A stretch of DNA of 64,000 bases from Treponema sp. Marseille-Q3903 (GCF_014334335.1 NZ_JACSEU010000001.1:2046001-2110000); one strand, 5' to 3'. Shown: positions 45,373-54,791, counted from the stretch's first letter. The notes: generated from the sequence alone by a model not told the origin. Program-made: numbers and translations.

Positions 45373-45899
45373 TTACTCTCCCCTTTCCAGCTTCCAGTTC
45401 CGGCTCTGCACCTGCGTTTCCCACAGCTTTGCATACAGCGGTGATTGCTTCAACAGTTCGCCGTGTGTTCCCGTTGCAGCGACCGTTACGTTATTCATCA
45501 CGATAATTTGATCGCAGTCGGTAACTGCTGATAACCGGTATGCAATTACAATGAATATTTAACCAGACCTCTCAAATTATGCGGTCTGGTTAAACGCCGA
45601 GTTTGCGCAAAGCGCAAACATCGCTTATTAACGTATGCGCTATCGCGCATGAATTCGTCCGCCTCCAAAATTGATATTTTGTTCGGCTATCGAATTTTAA
45701 GGATTGTTTTGTCTTTACATAATTCTTCGAGCGACTTTTGAATTTTGTGCTGATTTTCCATATCAGCATAAGCGGTTGCTTCGTCAAGAATCAGTATCAG
45801 TGCGTTCCGCAACAGAGCACGGGCAATGATAATCCACTGCCGCTGCCCTCCCGACAATTTTGCACCATCGTCTCCTGCACTCGTATTGTAGCTATCCAA
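45373..45899 (-). pseudogene. ABC transporter ATPase-domain remnant, split by a structured repeat
   Basis: The remnant starts in the middle of the ATPase domain (SYNTSAGDDGAKLSGGQRQ, then ILILDEATAYAD) and breaks after KDKTIL. It resumes 150 bases later with IVIAYRLSAVTDCDQIIVMNN and ends ETQVQSRNWKLERGE at the TAA 45375-45373. The membrane domain and Walker A are gone. The LDEATA(F/Y)AD wording matches the first half-transporter of the second TetR module (56.5-58.2 kb), so it was probably the IrtA-like partner of the gene at 36.4-38.1 kb. Its 5' side meets the GmrSD remnant head-on at about 45900. Confidence 0.8.
45553..45703 (+). repeat. Structured repeat, copy A (four covarying helices)
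   Basis: A 151-bp insert in the ABC remnant. In order: GAATATTTAAC, helix CAGACC/GGTCTG, GTTAAACGCCGAG, helix TTTGCGC/GCGCAAA, CATCGCTTATTAACGT, helix ATGCGC/GCGCAT, then an outer helix AATTCG/CGAATT with inner GCC/GGC and AAAAT/ATTTT separated by TCC and GTTC, ending ATTTTAAGGA. The same joints recur in copy B at 63075-63228 with different helix sequences. Borders are uncertain by a few bases. Confidence 0.75.
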
Positions 45900-47556
45900 C
45901 GGCTTAATGTTGCCGTTATTTTCTTAGATGAAAGACCCTTAAAGGTGAAGACTCGCAAATTATTTTTGAAACGCTCAATTCTTTAGGAAAACCGCTCACT
46001 CTATCCGATTTAATCAGAAATTATGTCTTGCTCAATATGGACTGTACGCATCAATCGATCATGTATGAAACAATTTGGTATCCAAAAATTGAACTACAAT
46101 TAACCGGCAGTACGTCGGACTTTTTTCGAGATTTTTTACAGTATAAAAAATCTACTTCTATAAAAGTTGTAGGTGATAATAACACAAAAGAAGTTTATGC
46201 AAACTTCAAAAACTTTGTCGAAGAATCGTATGCTAATCATAAAGCTTTTATTGACGACATCGTAAAGTATGTAAAACTTCATACTTGTATTATACAAGCA
46301 GAAATCACTGATACTATTTCACCAGATAAAATAGAAGACAGTCAAATAAAGGAACTGTTGAGGAATTTTTTTCATGATATAAAAACTGAAGCATTCAAAC
46401 CGTTTATCCTTGGGCTGCTTTATTATCATCAAAATCAAACAAGCACTATAATATTTAGTGATGATAATTTTATAGCGATATTGCAAATCATTAGAACGTA
46501 TCTAATACGGAGACGAATAGCACGGCTAACGCAAGGAGAAAATAAAAATATCGTACTTCTCTGCAATCGAATACATGATCTCGTGCAAAAGAAAATTTAA
46601 ATGATCGATTTATTATCAAGTATGTTTTATAAAATGAGACTTCCGAATGATGATGAAATGCGGCAAGTCTTGATGATTTCAAAATTTTATGAAGATTTTA
46701 AAACCTATGGAAAATTTATTCTGGGGAAAATAGAAGAACACAATGCAAAAGTCCCGGTTGATTTTAGAAATGCTAAAATCACGATAGCACACATTATGCC
46801 GCAGACGCTCAATGATGAGTGGAAAACAATGCTTGGAAAAATTATGAAAAAATACATAAAAAATATTTGCATAATATTGGAAATCTCATTCTAATTCTAA
46901 CAGAGTTTAATAGTGAAATGGGGAACAATCCCTTCAAAGATAAAAAAATACAATTACACACCTCTTCTTTATATTATAGACTGGAAATGCTTAACAATGA
47001 TGCTTGGAATGAGGATAGTATAAAACAACACCAATCAAATATGATTAATTGGTTCTTGGAGACATTCCCATTACCTCAACAATATCAAGCAGCTTCTAAC
47101 TATGATAGAAAAAAAACTGATGTCACAACCTTTTCTCCTATAGATGACGATGCCGGTGATTGGGCAGAGGGAAATAAACCGGCAAAAATGATAATCAACG
47201 AGAGCGTTTTTAATGTCTCGACTTGGCAAGATGTTTTCATAAAGTTTATTACATTTATGAAAGAAGATAGCAGATATGATTTTCAATTTATCCTTGATAA
47301 TCAAACTGACTTATTCAATCGCGAAGGTGTAATTCTACACTGGGGTTTATTAAAAACGATCATAGACAAGAATTTAGATCTAACCACCCGATATAAATAA
47401 TTTGATGGGCTATTCCCGGATAAAATCTCAAACCTTAAAGGTGATATGCTGTTTATTCATACCAATATATCTGCAGCAACATGTATGAATCGTATCGCAA
47501 GCATTATGACCAAGTTTGATATGCCGAGAGAATTTGTGATTATTACTCTAAAGTAA
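45900..47556 (+). pseudogene. GmrSD-type (DUF262 + DUF1524) type IV restriction enzyme, degraded
   Basis: Pieces of one protein follow each other. RLNVAVIFLDER, then after a frameshift near 45945 EDSQIIFETLNSLGKPL (DUF262). An in-frame TAA at 46598-46600 comes next, then the DUF1524 nuclease motif IAHIMPQTLNDEW, a frameshift in an A-rich run near 46845, and NIGNLILILTEFNSEM. A second in-frame TAA lies at 47398-47400, and FDGLFPDKISNLKGD continues to the natural-looking stop at 47554-47556. GmrSD enzymes cut modified (for example glucosylated) phage DNA. The N-terminus is missing at the junction with the ABC remnant. With two nonsense codons and at least two frameshifts it is inactive. Confidence 0.8.
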
Positions 47557-48108
47557 TATAGGTTTGCAACGGATTTTGACGACCTTAAATATTTCTTGTT
47601 TTGATACCGCTTAAGTGATATGTATGTAACTATTGATAGTCGGTGTGCAATTACAACCCAAACGATGTATGTTTTGAAAAAAATAATTATGCACGTTATG
47701 ATTATACAGAGCAAATATTCTTCTAAAATAGCTATCGAAAAACCTTCATTGCTAAAATTTTTCTGTATGAAAATATGAATGCGAAATCGATACTTGGTTC
47801 GTTGCTGATTCCTGCAGGAATCCTTTGTATGGTGCTGTAAAGATGGTACACTGTTTGCATATCAAGATTGTGGTAGCATAATCCAATCGATCATTTCCGC
47901 TTTTAGTTGGTGTATCAAAATCGAGACGGTAATTATAATTTTTCAATGGTGATTATATCTTTTTTTAGCACTGGTCAAAAATATAAGGGGTATAGGACTC
48001 CGTATCTGCTCTGCAAATACTCTGTTTAGGCAGGGAAATCCGTTTTTGACCGCAGCACAGTAGACAGGCTGTATACTTCCAAAAGTGTCAGCCAGACTTG
48101 ACAAATAT
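47557..48108. other. Gene-poor interval with a tiny ABC-gene trace
   Basis: No intact gene is supported. On the minus strand near 47640-47680 the words VVIAHRLSIV resemble the switch region of an ABC ATPase, suggesting another eroded copy. The rest is AT-rich sequence without clear coding text. Confidence 0.3.
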
Positions 48109-48137
48109 TTGAGTTCCTTTTAATATTAAATTATAAT
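48109..48137 (+). promoter_or_regulatory. Promoter of the first TetR gene
   Basis: TTGAGT (48109-48114) and a perfect TATAAT (48132-48137) are 17 bases apart. Transcription would start about 38 bases before the ATG at 48181. Confidence 0.65.
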
Positions 48138-48180
48138 TCAGTATTGACAAAAAAGATAACGTTTCAAATGCGCAGGTAGT

Positions 48181-48750
48181 ATGCAGGTATTAAAAGAAGA
48201 AGTCAAGGATAGAATTCTGACGGCTGCGGAAAAAATATTTTATGAACAAGATTATAGAAGCGCCAAGCTGACGGATATTGCAGAACAGGCTGATATTCCC
48301 GTTGCGCTTATTTATACCTACTTCAAAAACAAAGAAGGATTATTTGATGAAGTAGTCGCAGGTATGTTGGATAAAATCATTAAGATGATGGAAGATGAGG
48401 AAAAGATGGAGACCGGAAGTCCCTATGAAAGATTTAATCGGGGCGGAGCATCTCAACTTCCCAAACTGTTAAAGAGTAGAATAAAACTCATCATTTTGAT
48501 CGACAAGAGCTCGGGAACGAAACATGAGAATGCAAAAGATATGTGGGTTAAACGATTGGAACAGCATATAAAAGACGGTTTAAAGAGATATTCAAAAACC
48601 AAGCACGATCCCATGCTTGCTCATATTCTGGCAAATAATTATGTTGAGGGACTTATGGAAATTGCACGGCACTATAAAAATGAAAAATGGGCAGAAGATA
48701 TGCTCTTTGTTCTTAATACGTGTTATTTTAACGGCGTGGAATCACTTTAA
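48181..48750 (+). CDS. TetR-family regulator of the first ABC/ECF module
   Basis: The 189-residue protein has the TetR helix-turn-helix at residues 8-55 (RILTAAEKIFYEQDYRSAK, then LTDIAEQADIPVALIYTYFKNKEGLFDEV) and a helical ligand-binding C-terminus that is not conserved. Its gene stands 136 bases before the ABC genes on the same strand, separated by a terminator and a long palindrome that could be its operator. It probably represses the transporter genes and responds to their substrate. Confidence 0.88.
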   Translation: MQVLKEEVKDRILTAAEKIFYEQDYRSAKLTDIAEQADIPVALIYTYFKNKEGLFDEVVAGMLDKIIKMMEDEEKMETGSPYERFNRGGASQLPKLLKSRIKLIILIDKSSGTKHENAKDMWVKRLEQHIKDGLKRYSKTKHDPMLAHILANNYVEGLMEIARHYKNEKWAEDMLFVLNTCYFNGVESL

Positions 48751-48770
48751 TATAGAAGAGCATTTATTTT

Positions 48771-48790
48771 AGGAGCGTTCAACCGCTCCT
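48771..48790 (+). terminator. Intrinsic terminator after the first TetR gene
   Basis: AGGAGCG-TTCAAC-CGCTCCT forms a 7-bp GC-rich stem with a six-base loop, followed by TATTTTAT. It ends the tetR message before the operator of the ABC genes. Confidence 0.75.
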
Positions 48791-48803
48791 TATTTTATCT
48801 ATC

Positions 48804-48827
48804 AATATTGAATAAATATTCAATATT
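48804..48827. promoter_or_regulatory. Perfect palindrome, candidate TetR operator
   Basis: AATATTGAAT-AAAT-ATTCAATATT is a 24-bp site with 10-bp perfect arms, 60 bases before the first ABC gene. Its position between regulator and target genes suggests the operator for the TetR protein. Confidence 0.6.
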
Positions 48828-48886
48828 ATTCGGTTTTGAAGGTAAACGAATATACATGCGCACTATAGATGTAGAGAGGAGTAGAT

Positions 48887-50608
48887 ATGACTGAAAAGGA
48901 ATTAAAAAAACAGGTAACGGGTAAAACCTTTTTGTCCAATGTGCTGCTTGCACTTAAAATAGTGTTTGACTTACTACCGCAGATTTTATTGGTATTGGTG
49001 ATAAGCAGCCTATTTTCGGGCAAAGCGGAAAGGGAATATTTTAAAATGATTGCCGGAGGTATTTTCATCTCGTTTATGCTGAAGGCGTGTTGTAATTATC
49101 TTGCCGTAAAGACAGCTCATGACAGGGCTTTTAGTACATTGACGGAATTACGGCTTGCCATAATTGAACACCTAAAAAAATTGAATTTAGGCTTTTTTAA
49201 AAAGCATACTACCGGCGAGCTTACAAGCATCGTTGAACACGATGTAGAGCAGGTTGAAATATATCTGGCGCATGGTCTTCCGGAAATTATGGCGGCAACT
49301 CTGCTTCCTGTTCTGGTTTTTATTACAATGCTTTTTATAGATTACCGGCTCGCATTAATAATGATTGCAGGGGTACCGCTCATGTTCCTTGTACAACAAT
49401 TATCTGCAAAGACCATGCAAAAAAGATTCCAAATATATTTTGAACGAGAAATGCAGATGAGGGAAGATATGATGGAATATGTAAAAAATATTGCCGTCAT
49501 AAAGGCATTTGCAAAAGAAGAGTGTTTTAGCGGCAAGACTTTGGATTCCGCACGCTCTTATGTGCAAGATGTAAAAAAGAGTATGGGTGCCGTTACGGGT
49601 CCGATGGTGCTTATAGATATTTTTATGGAAGCCGGAGCGGTATCGGTTATGATGTTAGGAAGTATACTGCTATTACATAACAATATTTCTACCGCTCAGT
49701 TTATACTGTCCGTTATCTTATCTTCGGTGTTTGTGTCAGCAATAAGTAAAACCGCAACGCTCCATCATTTTTCCATCGTGTTTACTGAAAAGCTCAAAAG
49801 CATAGCGGTAATTCTCTGTGCTCCTCTTGCAAAAGAAAAGATCAGCGAAAAACTGAAAATGGGGGATATAGAATGTAAGAACGTACATTTTAAGTATGAA
49901 AAAGACGGCTTTGCGTTAAAAGATATTACGGTACAGTGTAAAGAAAACACTTTAAATGCGCTTGTCGGGCCGAGCGGTTGCGGTAAAAGCACTCTTGCGA
50001 ATCTTATCATGGGTTTTTGGGATGTTGATTCAGGCGTGCTCACAATTTCGGGCAAAGATATTTCACGCTATGATACGGACAGCATTTCCGCTCTTATCGG
50101 AAGTGTTCAGCAGGAAGTAATTCTTTTTAATATGAGCATCTTTGAAAATATCGCGATCGGTAAGGCGGGCGCTTCCCAAGCGGAAGTGATAGAAGCCGCT
50201 CAAAAAGCACGATGTCATGATTTTATTTCCGCCCTGCCTCACGGCTACAACACACGGGTCGGAGAGATGGGCGTAAAACTTTCGGGAGGAGAAAAGCAAA
50301 GAATATCCATTGCTCGGATGATTCTTAAAAACGCTCCAATTCTTATTTTAGATGAAGCGATGGCGGCGGTTGACAGCGAAAACGAAAAACTCATAAACGA
50401 GGCTATCGAAGAATTAAGAAAAAATAAAACGGTTATCACGATTGCGCATCACCTGAACACCGTACAAAACGCGGACAAAATAATCGTTATGGATAAAGGC
50501 CGCATACTGGATTCCGGCACACATGAAGAATTGATTTTGCGATGCACCTTTTATAAAGAAATGGTCGAAGCCCAAAACAAAGTCGACAACTGGAAAGTGT
50601 CGGGATAA
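48887..50608 (+). CDS. ABC half-transporter, first of pair (module 1)
   Basis: The 573-residue half-transporter has a six-helix exporter-type membrane domain (about 20-300) and an ATPase domain with Walker A GPSGCGKST, signature LSGGEKQRISIARMI, Walker B ILILDEAMAAVD and switch His in TIAHHLN. It is followed, after 273 bases, by the second half gene. The pair resembles heterodimeric exporter-fold systems such as YbtP/YbtQ and IrtA/IrtB that import siderophores. The linked ECF genes support a role in uptake of a small, scarce nutrient. The substrate cannot be named from sequence. Confidence 0.87.
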   Translation: MTEKELKKQVTGKTFLSNVLLALKIVFDLLPQILLVLVISSLFSGKAEREYFKMIAGGIFISFMLKACCNYLAVKTAHDRAFSTLTELRLAIIEHLKKLNLGFFKKHTTGELTSIVEHDVEQVEIYLAHGLPEIMAATLLPVLVFITMLFIDYRLALIMIAGVPLMFLVQQLSAKTMQKRFQIYFEREMQMREDMMEYVKNIAVIKAFAKEECFSGKTLDSARSYVQDVKKSMGAVTGPMVLIDIFMEAGAVSVMMLGSILLLHNNISTAQFILSVILSSVFVSAISKTATLHHFSIVFTEKLKSIAVILCAPLAKEKISEKLKMGDIECKNVHFKYEKDGFALKDITVQCKENTLNALVGPSGCGKSTLANLIMGFWDVDSGVLTISGKDISRYDTDSISALIGSVQQEVILFNMSIFENIAIGKAGASQAEVIEAAQKARCHDFISALPHGYNTRVGEMGVKLSGGEKQRISIARMILKNAPILILDEAMAAVDSENEKLINEAIEELRKNKTVITIAHHLNTVQNADKIIVMDKGRILDSGTHEELILRCTFYKEMVEAQNKVDNWKVSG

Positions 50609-50747
50609 TTCATAATTAGGAATTAGGAATGCTGATGAGGAATTAAAGAGATAGCTAATTTAAGAATTAATTTTGAGCTGAATATCTCTATAAATTCCCA
50701 TTAACTGTTTCAATATAAAAATAAACCTAGCCATAAAAGGCAGGGTT

Positions 50748-50868
50748 CTTAGGGGCGGCAGCCCTAAGCGGTTCTTTTGAAAATAGGAGGGGTTATAGGG
50801 GAGGCAACAACCAACGAAGTTTCGAGGTGAAGAAATCTTTTATCCGAAAAAGTGTCTTTCCTCCCCTA
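50748..50868. repeat. Hairpin-rich intergenic element between the ABC genes
   Basis: CTTAGGG-GCGGCAG-CCCTAAG (50748-50768) is a perfect hairpin, and TAGGGGAGG (50796-50804) pairs with CCTCCCCTA (50860-50868) across 55 bases. It ends just before the AAGGAG ribosome site of the next gene, so in RNA the outer stem could influence its translation. Confidence 0.5.
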
Positions 50869-50881
50869 AAAAGGAGTATTT

Positions 50882-52606
50882 ATGTATAAAGAATTATTTG
50901 TATTTTTGAGTAAGAGGGGAAAAATCGATGTATGTATTTCTTCTCTGTTTTTTACCTTGTACGGATTGAGTTCCGTAGGGATGTTACTTACGGTGTTTTC
51001 GATTTTGTTTAAGATTGCTGCCGGGACTAATGTGCAGGGACTCTACGGGGCTTTTGCAATGCTGATAGGCTTGGTCGTTTTTAAGGGCATTTGCAATATG
51101 ATTGCCGACTTAAAAAAACACGGAGCCGGCTTTGATGTGGTGCAGCAAATACGGGAGCGGATGATTGTCAAATTAAAGCTGTTTAGTTTGGGATTTTATA
51201 CGAATGAACGGCTGGGAGAATTAAATACAATTCTTCATAAAGATGTGGACAATATGTCGATGGTGGTAGGGCACATGTGGCCGCGGATGTTCGGTGATTT
51301 TCTCATTGCTCTTGCGGTATTTATAGGCCTTTGCTTTATCAACCTTAGTGCAGCCATTGTTATGGCCGCGTCGATTCCGATTTCGCTTGCCTATCTTTTT
51401 TACACAATTAAGGGAGCAGAAAAAACGGAACATAACAATAATTCCGCACTTGCCGATATGGTGAGTTTATTTGTCGAATATGTACGCGGTATTCCGGTGC
51501 TCAAAAGTTTTTCGCATAATAAAAGTCTGGATAATGAACTTTTTGAAAAGACTAAAAAATTCGGAGAAACAAGTAAGGCTGCGTCCCGTTTTAAGGCAAG
51601 ACAGCTTTCGGTTTTTTCGTTTTTAATTGATGCTGGGTATTTTGTTCTTTTTATTTATTCCGGTCTTGCCGCATTACGCGGAAGCATTGATGTACTCAGC
51701 TTTATGATTATCGCAGTCATTTCAAAAGAATTTTATAAACCTTTTGCAGCGATGGAAACGCACTATATGTATTATGTGTCTGCCGTAGATAGCTATCACC
51801 GCTTGGGAAAAATTCTTCATGCCGAGGTAATAGCCGATAAAACAGATGGGGTTACTCCTGCACAAAACGATATTGTTTTTAAAGATGTAGAGTTTTCTTA
51901 TGAAGAAGATGAGTTCAAAATGAATGGAGTAAATTTTTCTGTTCCGGAAAAAACGATGACCGCGCTTGTAGGAGAATCGGGAAGCGGTAAGACGACGGTT
52001 ACGAATTTGCTGTTGCGCTTTTACGATGTGCAAGGCGGAAGTATTACGCTCGGCGGAATTGATATACGAGATATTCCCTACGATGAACTTTTGGATCGCA
52101 TCAGTATTGTTATGCAAAACGTGCAGCTTTTCGATAACACCATCGAGGAAAATATCCGAGTAGGAAAAAAAGGAGCAACGAAAGAAGAAATCATCGAAGC
52201 TGCAAAAAAGGCAAGGATTCACGATTTTATTATGAGCTTGCCGAAAGGCTATGAAACGGATATAGGCGAAAACGGAGGTCTCTTATCCGGCGGACAAAGA
52301 CAGCGGATTTCCATTGCACGAGCATTTCTAAAAGACGCTCCGATTTTAATCCTTGATGAGATGACCAGCAATGTCGATCCCGTAAATGAGTCTTTAATAC
52401 AGAATGCCATTACCGAACTTGCAAAAAATAGAACGGTCATAGTGATCGCTCATCATTTAAGGACTATTCAAAAGGCAGATCAAATCCTTGTCTTTCAAAA
52501 AGGCTGTCTTATCGAAAAAGGAAAACACGATGAACTTTTGGAAAAAGATGGGTACTATGCTCGGCTGTGGAAAACACAATACGGGAGCGGAATGTGCTCT
52601 CGCTAA
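50882..52606 (+). CDS. ABC half-transporter, second of pair (module 1)
   Basis: The 574-residue half-transporter has a membrane domain (about 15-290) and an ATPase domain with Walker A GESGSGKTT, signature LSGGQRQRISIARAF, Walker B ILILDEMTSNVD and switch His in VIAHHLR. AAGGAG precedes the ATG. It partners the product of the gene upstream. Its last 13 bases overlap the preferred start of the ECF ATPase gene, giving strict translational coupling between the exporter-type pair and the ECF importer. Confidence 0.87.
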   Translation: MYKELFVFLSKRGKIDVCISSLFFTLYGLSSVGMLLTVFSILFKIAAGTNVQGLYGAFAMLIGLVVFKGICNMIADLKKHGAGFDVVQQIRERMIVKLKLFSLGFYTNERLGELNTILHKDVDNMSMVVGHMWPRMFGDFLIALAVFIGLCFINLSAAIVMAASIPISLAYLFYTIKGAEKTEHNNNSALADMVSLFVEYVRGIPVLKSFSHNKSLDNELFEKTKKFGETSKAASRFKARQLSVFSFLIDAGYFVLFIYSGLAALRGSIDVLSFMIIAVISKEFYKPFAAMETHYMYYVSAVDSYHRLGKILHAEVIADKTDGVTPAQNDIVFKDVEFSYEEDEFKMNGVNFSVPEKTMTALVGESGSGKTTVTNLLLRFYDVQGGSITLGGIDIRDIPYDELLDRISIVMQNVQLFDNTIEENIRVGKKGATKEEIIEAAKKARIHDFIMSLPKGYETDIGENGGLLSGGQRQRISIARAFLKDAPILILDEMTSNVDPVNESLIQNAITELAKNRTVIVIAHHLRTIQKADQILVFQKGCLIEKGKHDELLEKDGYYARLWKTQYGSGMCSR

Positions 52607-54063
52607 AAGATATTTCGTATAAAACAAGGACAGGTCTTCTCATTCTCGACAATATAAACCTCGAAATAAAAAAAGGAGAATTTGTTGTCATTACCGGAAA
52701 AAGCGGAAGCGGGAAGAGCACACTCGGCTCTGTTATCAACGGCCTTATCTCGCATTACTATGACGGAGTATTAACGGGCGAAGCTTATCTAAACGGAAAA
52801 GATATACGCACTATGGAGCTTTCACAAATAGGCAAGAAGGTAGGAACTGTATTCCAAGACCCAAGAAGTCAGTTTTTTATGTTAGATCCATTTAACGAAG
52901 TTGCTTTTGGTTTATGCAATATGCGTTTGAACAAAGATGAGATAAAACAGCGCGTCACAAACAGCTTACGGATTTTCGGGATAGAAAACTTAAAAGAAAA
53001 AAGTATTTTTAAACTATCCAGTGGAGAAAAACAGAAAGTGGCGATTGCATCGTGCTATGCTATGGATCCGGATGTCTATTTATTTGATGAACCTACTGCA
53101 AATTTAGATATACAGTCTATTTTTGATTTAAAAGACATTTTAAGAGAATTGAAAAATAATGGAAAAACCATAATCGTATTGGAACACAGATTGTTTTATC
53201 TTACAGAGTTATTGGATCGTATCATTGTGCTTAATGATGGAAAAATTGAAGGAGAATATTCATCCCAATCCCTCATAGATATACAGCGAAAACATCGGGA
53301 TATTAGAAGATTGTATTTGAATGATTTGAAAGTGGTCAACCACAATGAGCAAAAGATTATGAAAACTCCGATCTTGGAAGTTAAGAATCTTTCATATTTT
53401 CATTCAAAAAAAGAAAATACCGGTATCTTAAAAGACATATCAATTACTGCATTCGGTAATGAGATTATAGGAATTATAGGTGAGAACGGAGTCGGCAAAA
53501 CAACTTTTGCAGGAATTTGTGCGGGTTTATTAAAGGAAACAAGCGGCACTGTCTTTATCCAAGGTAAAAAATATGTCTATAAAAAAAGATTAGGGAAGGT
53601 CTATTTTGTTATGCAAGATTCCGATTTTCAGCTTTTTGCGGAAAGTGTAAATAAAGAACTCAGTATTGGAAAATCCGGTGCAATGCTTACAGACGAAGAA
53701 AAAGCCGCTATTTTGTCAAGGTTTGAAATTCTTGATTTTAAGAATAGACACCCGATGACCCTATCAAGAGGTCAGAAACAAAGATTGACTATTGCAACTG
53801 CGGTAAGCAGTGAAAGTAATGTAATATTTTTTGACGAGCCGACGAGCGGCTTAGATAAAAATTCAATGGACTTAGTATCAAATAGCATTTTAGAAATTTC
53901 CGATACCAATAAAACTCTTTTTATAATCTCGCATGATTATGAATTTTTATTATCCGTTTGTAATCGAATTGTTTATTTCAAAGATGGAAGTATACAAGCT
54001 GATTTTAAGCTCAATAATGATACTAAGAAGAAACTTTGGGAACTTTTAAGTAAAGGTAGGTGA
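52594..54063 (+). CDS. ECF transporter double ATPase (EcfA-EcfA' fusion), module 1
   Basis: The 489-residue protein has two complete ATPase domains. The first has Walker A GKSGSGKST, signature LSSGEKQKVAIA and Walker B VYLFDEPTANLD. The second has GENGVGKTT, LSRGQKQRLTIA and VIFFDEPTSGLD. This is the fused form of the two ATPases of energy-coupling-factor importers. I prefer GTG 52594, with GGGAG eight bases upstream and alignment with the paralogue at 60 kb; a GTG at 52567 would add nine residues. It works with the EcfT and EcfS proteins coded next. Confidence 0.85.
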   Translation: MLSLKDISYKTRTGLLILDNINLEIKKGEFVVITGKSGSGKSTLGSVINGLISHYYDGVLTGEAYLNGKDIRTMELSQIGKKVGTVFQDPRSQFFMLDPFNEVAFGLCNMRLNKDEIKQRVTNSLRIFGIENLKEKSIFKLSSGEKQKVAIASCYAMDPDVYLFDEPTANLDIQSIFDLKDILRELKNNGKTIIVLEHRLFYLTELLDRIIVLNDGKIEGEYSSQSLIDIQRKHRDIRRLYLNDLKVVNHNEQKIMKTPILEVKNLSYFHSKKENTGILKDISITAFGNEIIGIIGENGVGKTTFAGICAGLLKETSGTVFIQGKKYVYKKRLGKVYFVMQDSDFQLFAESVNKELSIGKSGAMLTDEEKAAILSRFEILDFKNRHPMTLSRGQKQRLTIATAVSSESNVIFFDEPTSGLDKNSMDLVSNSILEISDTNKTLFIISHDYEFLLSVCNRIVYFKDGSIQADFKLNNDTKKKLWELLSKGR

Positions 54064-54791
54064 TGAAAATGAATGTAAAAAAAGAGTTGGATCCAAGAAC
54101 GGTTCTTGGAATTGTATTTATTCTCGTTATGCTGGGACTCGCTATAAATAAACCTTTACCGTCACATGTTTTACTGATTATTTGCAATATATATTTGCTA
54201 ACTGCAAAAGCATATTGTGAATGTATTTTGTATAGCGTGATTTATATAATAATTGCAGGATTGATGTTTTATATTCACCATATTCCCAACACGACAGTAG
54301 CATTAACAATTGTTTCGATAAGCTATTTTGTTCATAAGTTTATCATTGCTATAATGATGATTGAATTTTTGAAGAGAAAGACTTCAATGCCGTATGTTAT
54401 ATCTGCTATGCAAACAATGAAGTTTCCCAATGCTATTGCAATCCCGTTTATTGTCATATTGAGATATATGCCAACGCTGAAAGAGGATTATAGACACTTA
54501 AAAGATAGTTTAAAAATAAGAGGACTTCGGACTTCAGGAGTGCAGTTTTTTATTCATCCTATCCGCTCACTGGAGTTTATGATTGTTCCAATTTTATTCA
54601 GGAGCATTCGAGTAGCGGAAGAACTATCAACTTCGGTTTTGCTGAGAGGAATTGAAAATTATAAAAACAGAACAAATATCTATCCGCTCAAATTTACAAA
54701 AACGGATTTTGCATACGGATTATGTACGGCTATTGCTGTAGGTGCGGTATCGTACTTACAGTTTAGTAATAGGGTGGAGTTTATGTTTTAA
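54063..54791 (+). CDS. ECF transporter transmembrane coupling protein EcfT, module 1
   Basis: The 242-residue protein has about five membrane helices and the EcfT coupling segments rich in Ala-Arg-Gly, here DSLKIRGLRTSG and SVLLRGIENYKN, which contact the ATPases. ATG 54063 overlaps the stop of the ATPase gene by one base (TGATG) after an AGGTAGG ribosome site. It matches the CbiQ/EcfT family in length and layout. Confidence 0.85.
   Translation: MKMNVKKELDPRTVLGIVFILVMLGLAINKPLPSHVLLIICNIYLLTAKAYCECILYSVIYIIIAGLMFYIHHIPNTTVALTIVSISYFVHKFIIAIMMIEFLKRKTSMPYVISAMQTMKFPNAIAIPFIVILRYMPTLKEDYRHLKDSLKIRGLRTSGVQFFIHPIRSLEFMIVPILFRSIRVAEELSTSVLLRGIENYKNRTNIYPLKFTKTDFAYGLCTAIAVGAVSYLQFSNRVEFMF

Noticed and set aside
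45553-45703. Integron attC site as the explanation for the structured repeat
   Set aside because: The TTTAAC/GTTAAAC pair resembles attC core boxes, and treponemal integrons are known. But the conserved unit extends over three further helices, sits inside ABC genes, and no cassette array or integrase is visible.
47752-47946. 64-residue ORF on the minus strand before the first TetR gene
   Set aside because: No family resemblance, no ribosome site, and AT-rich non-coding character.
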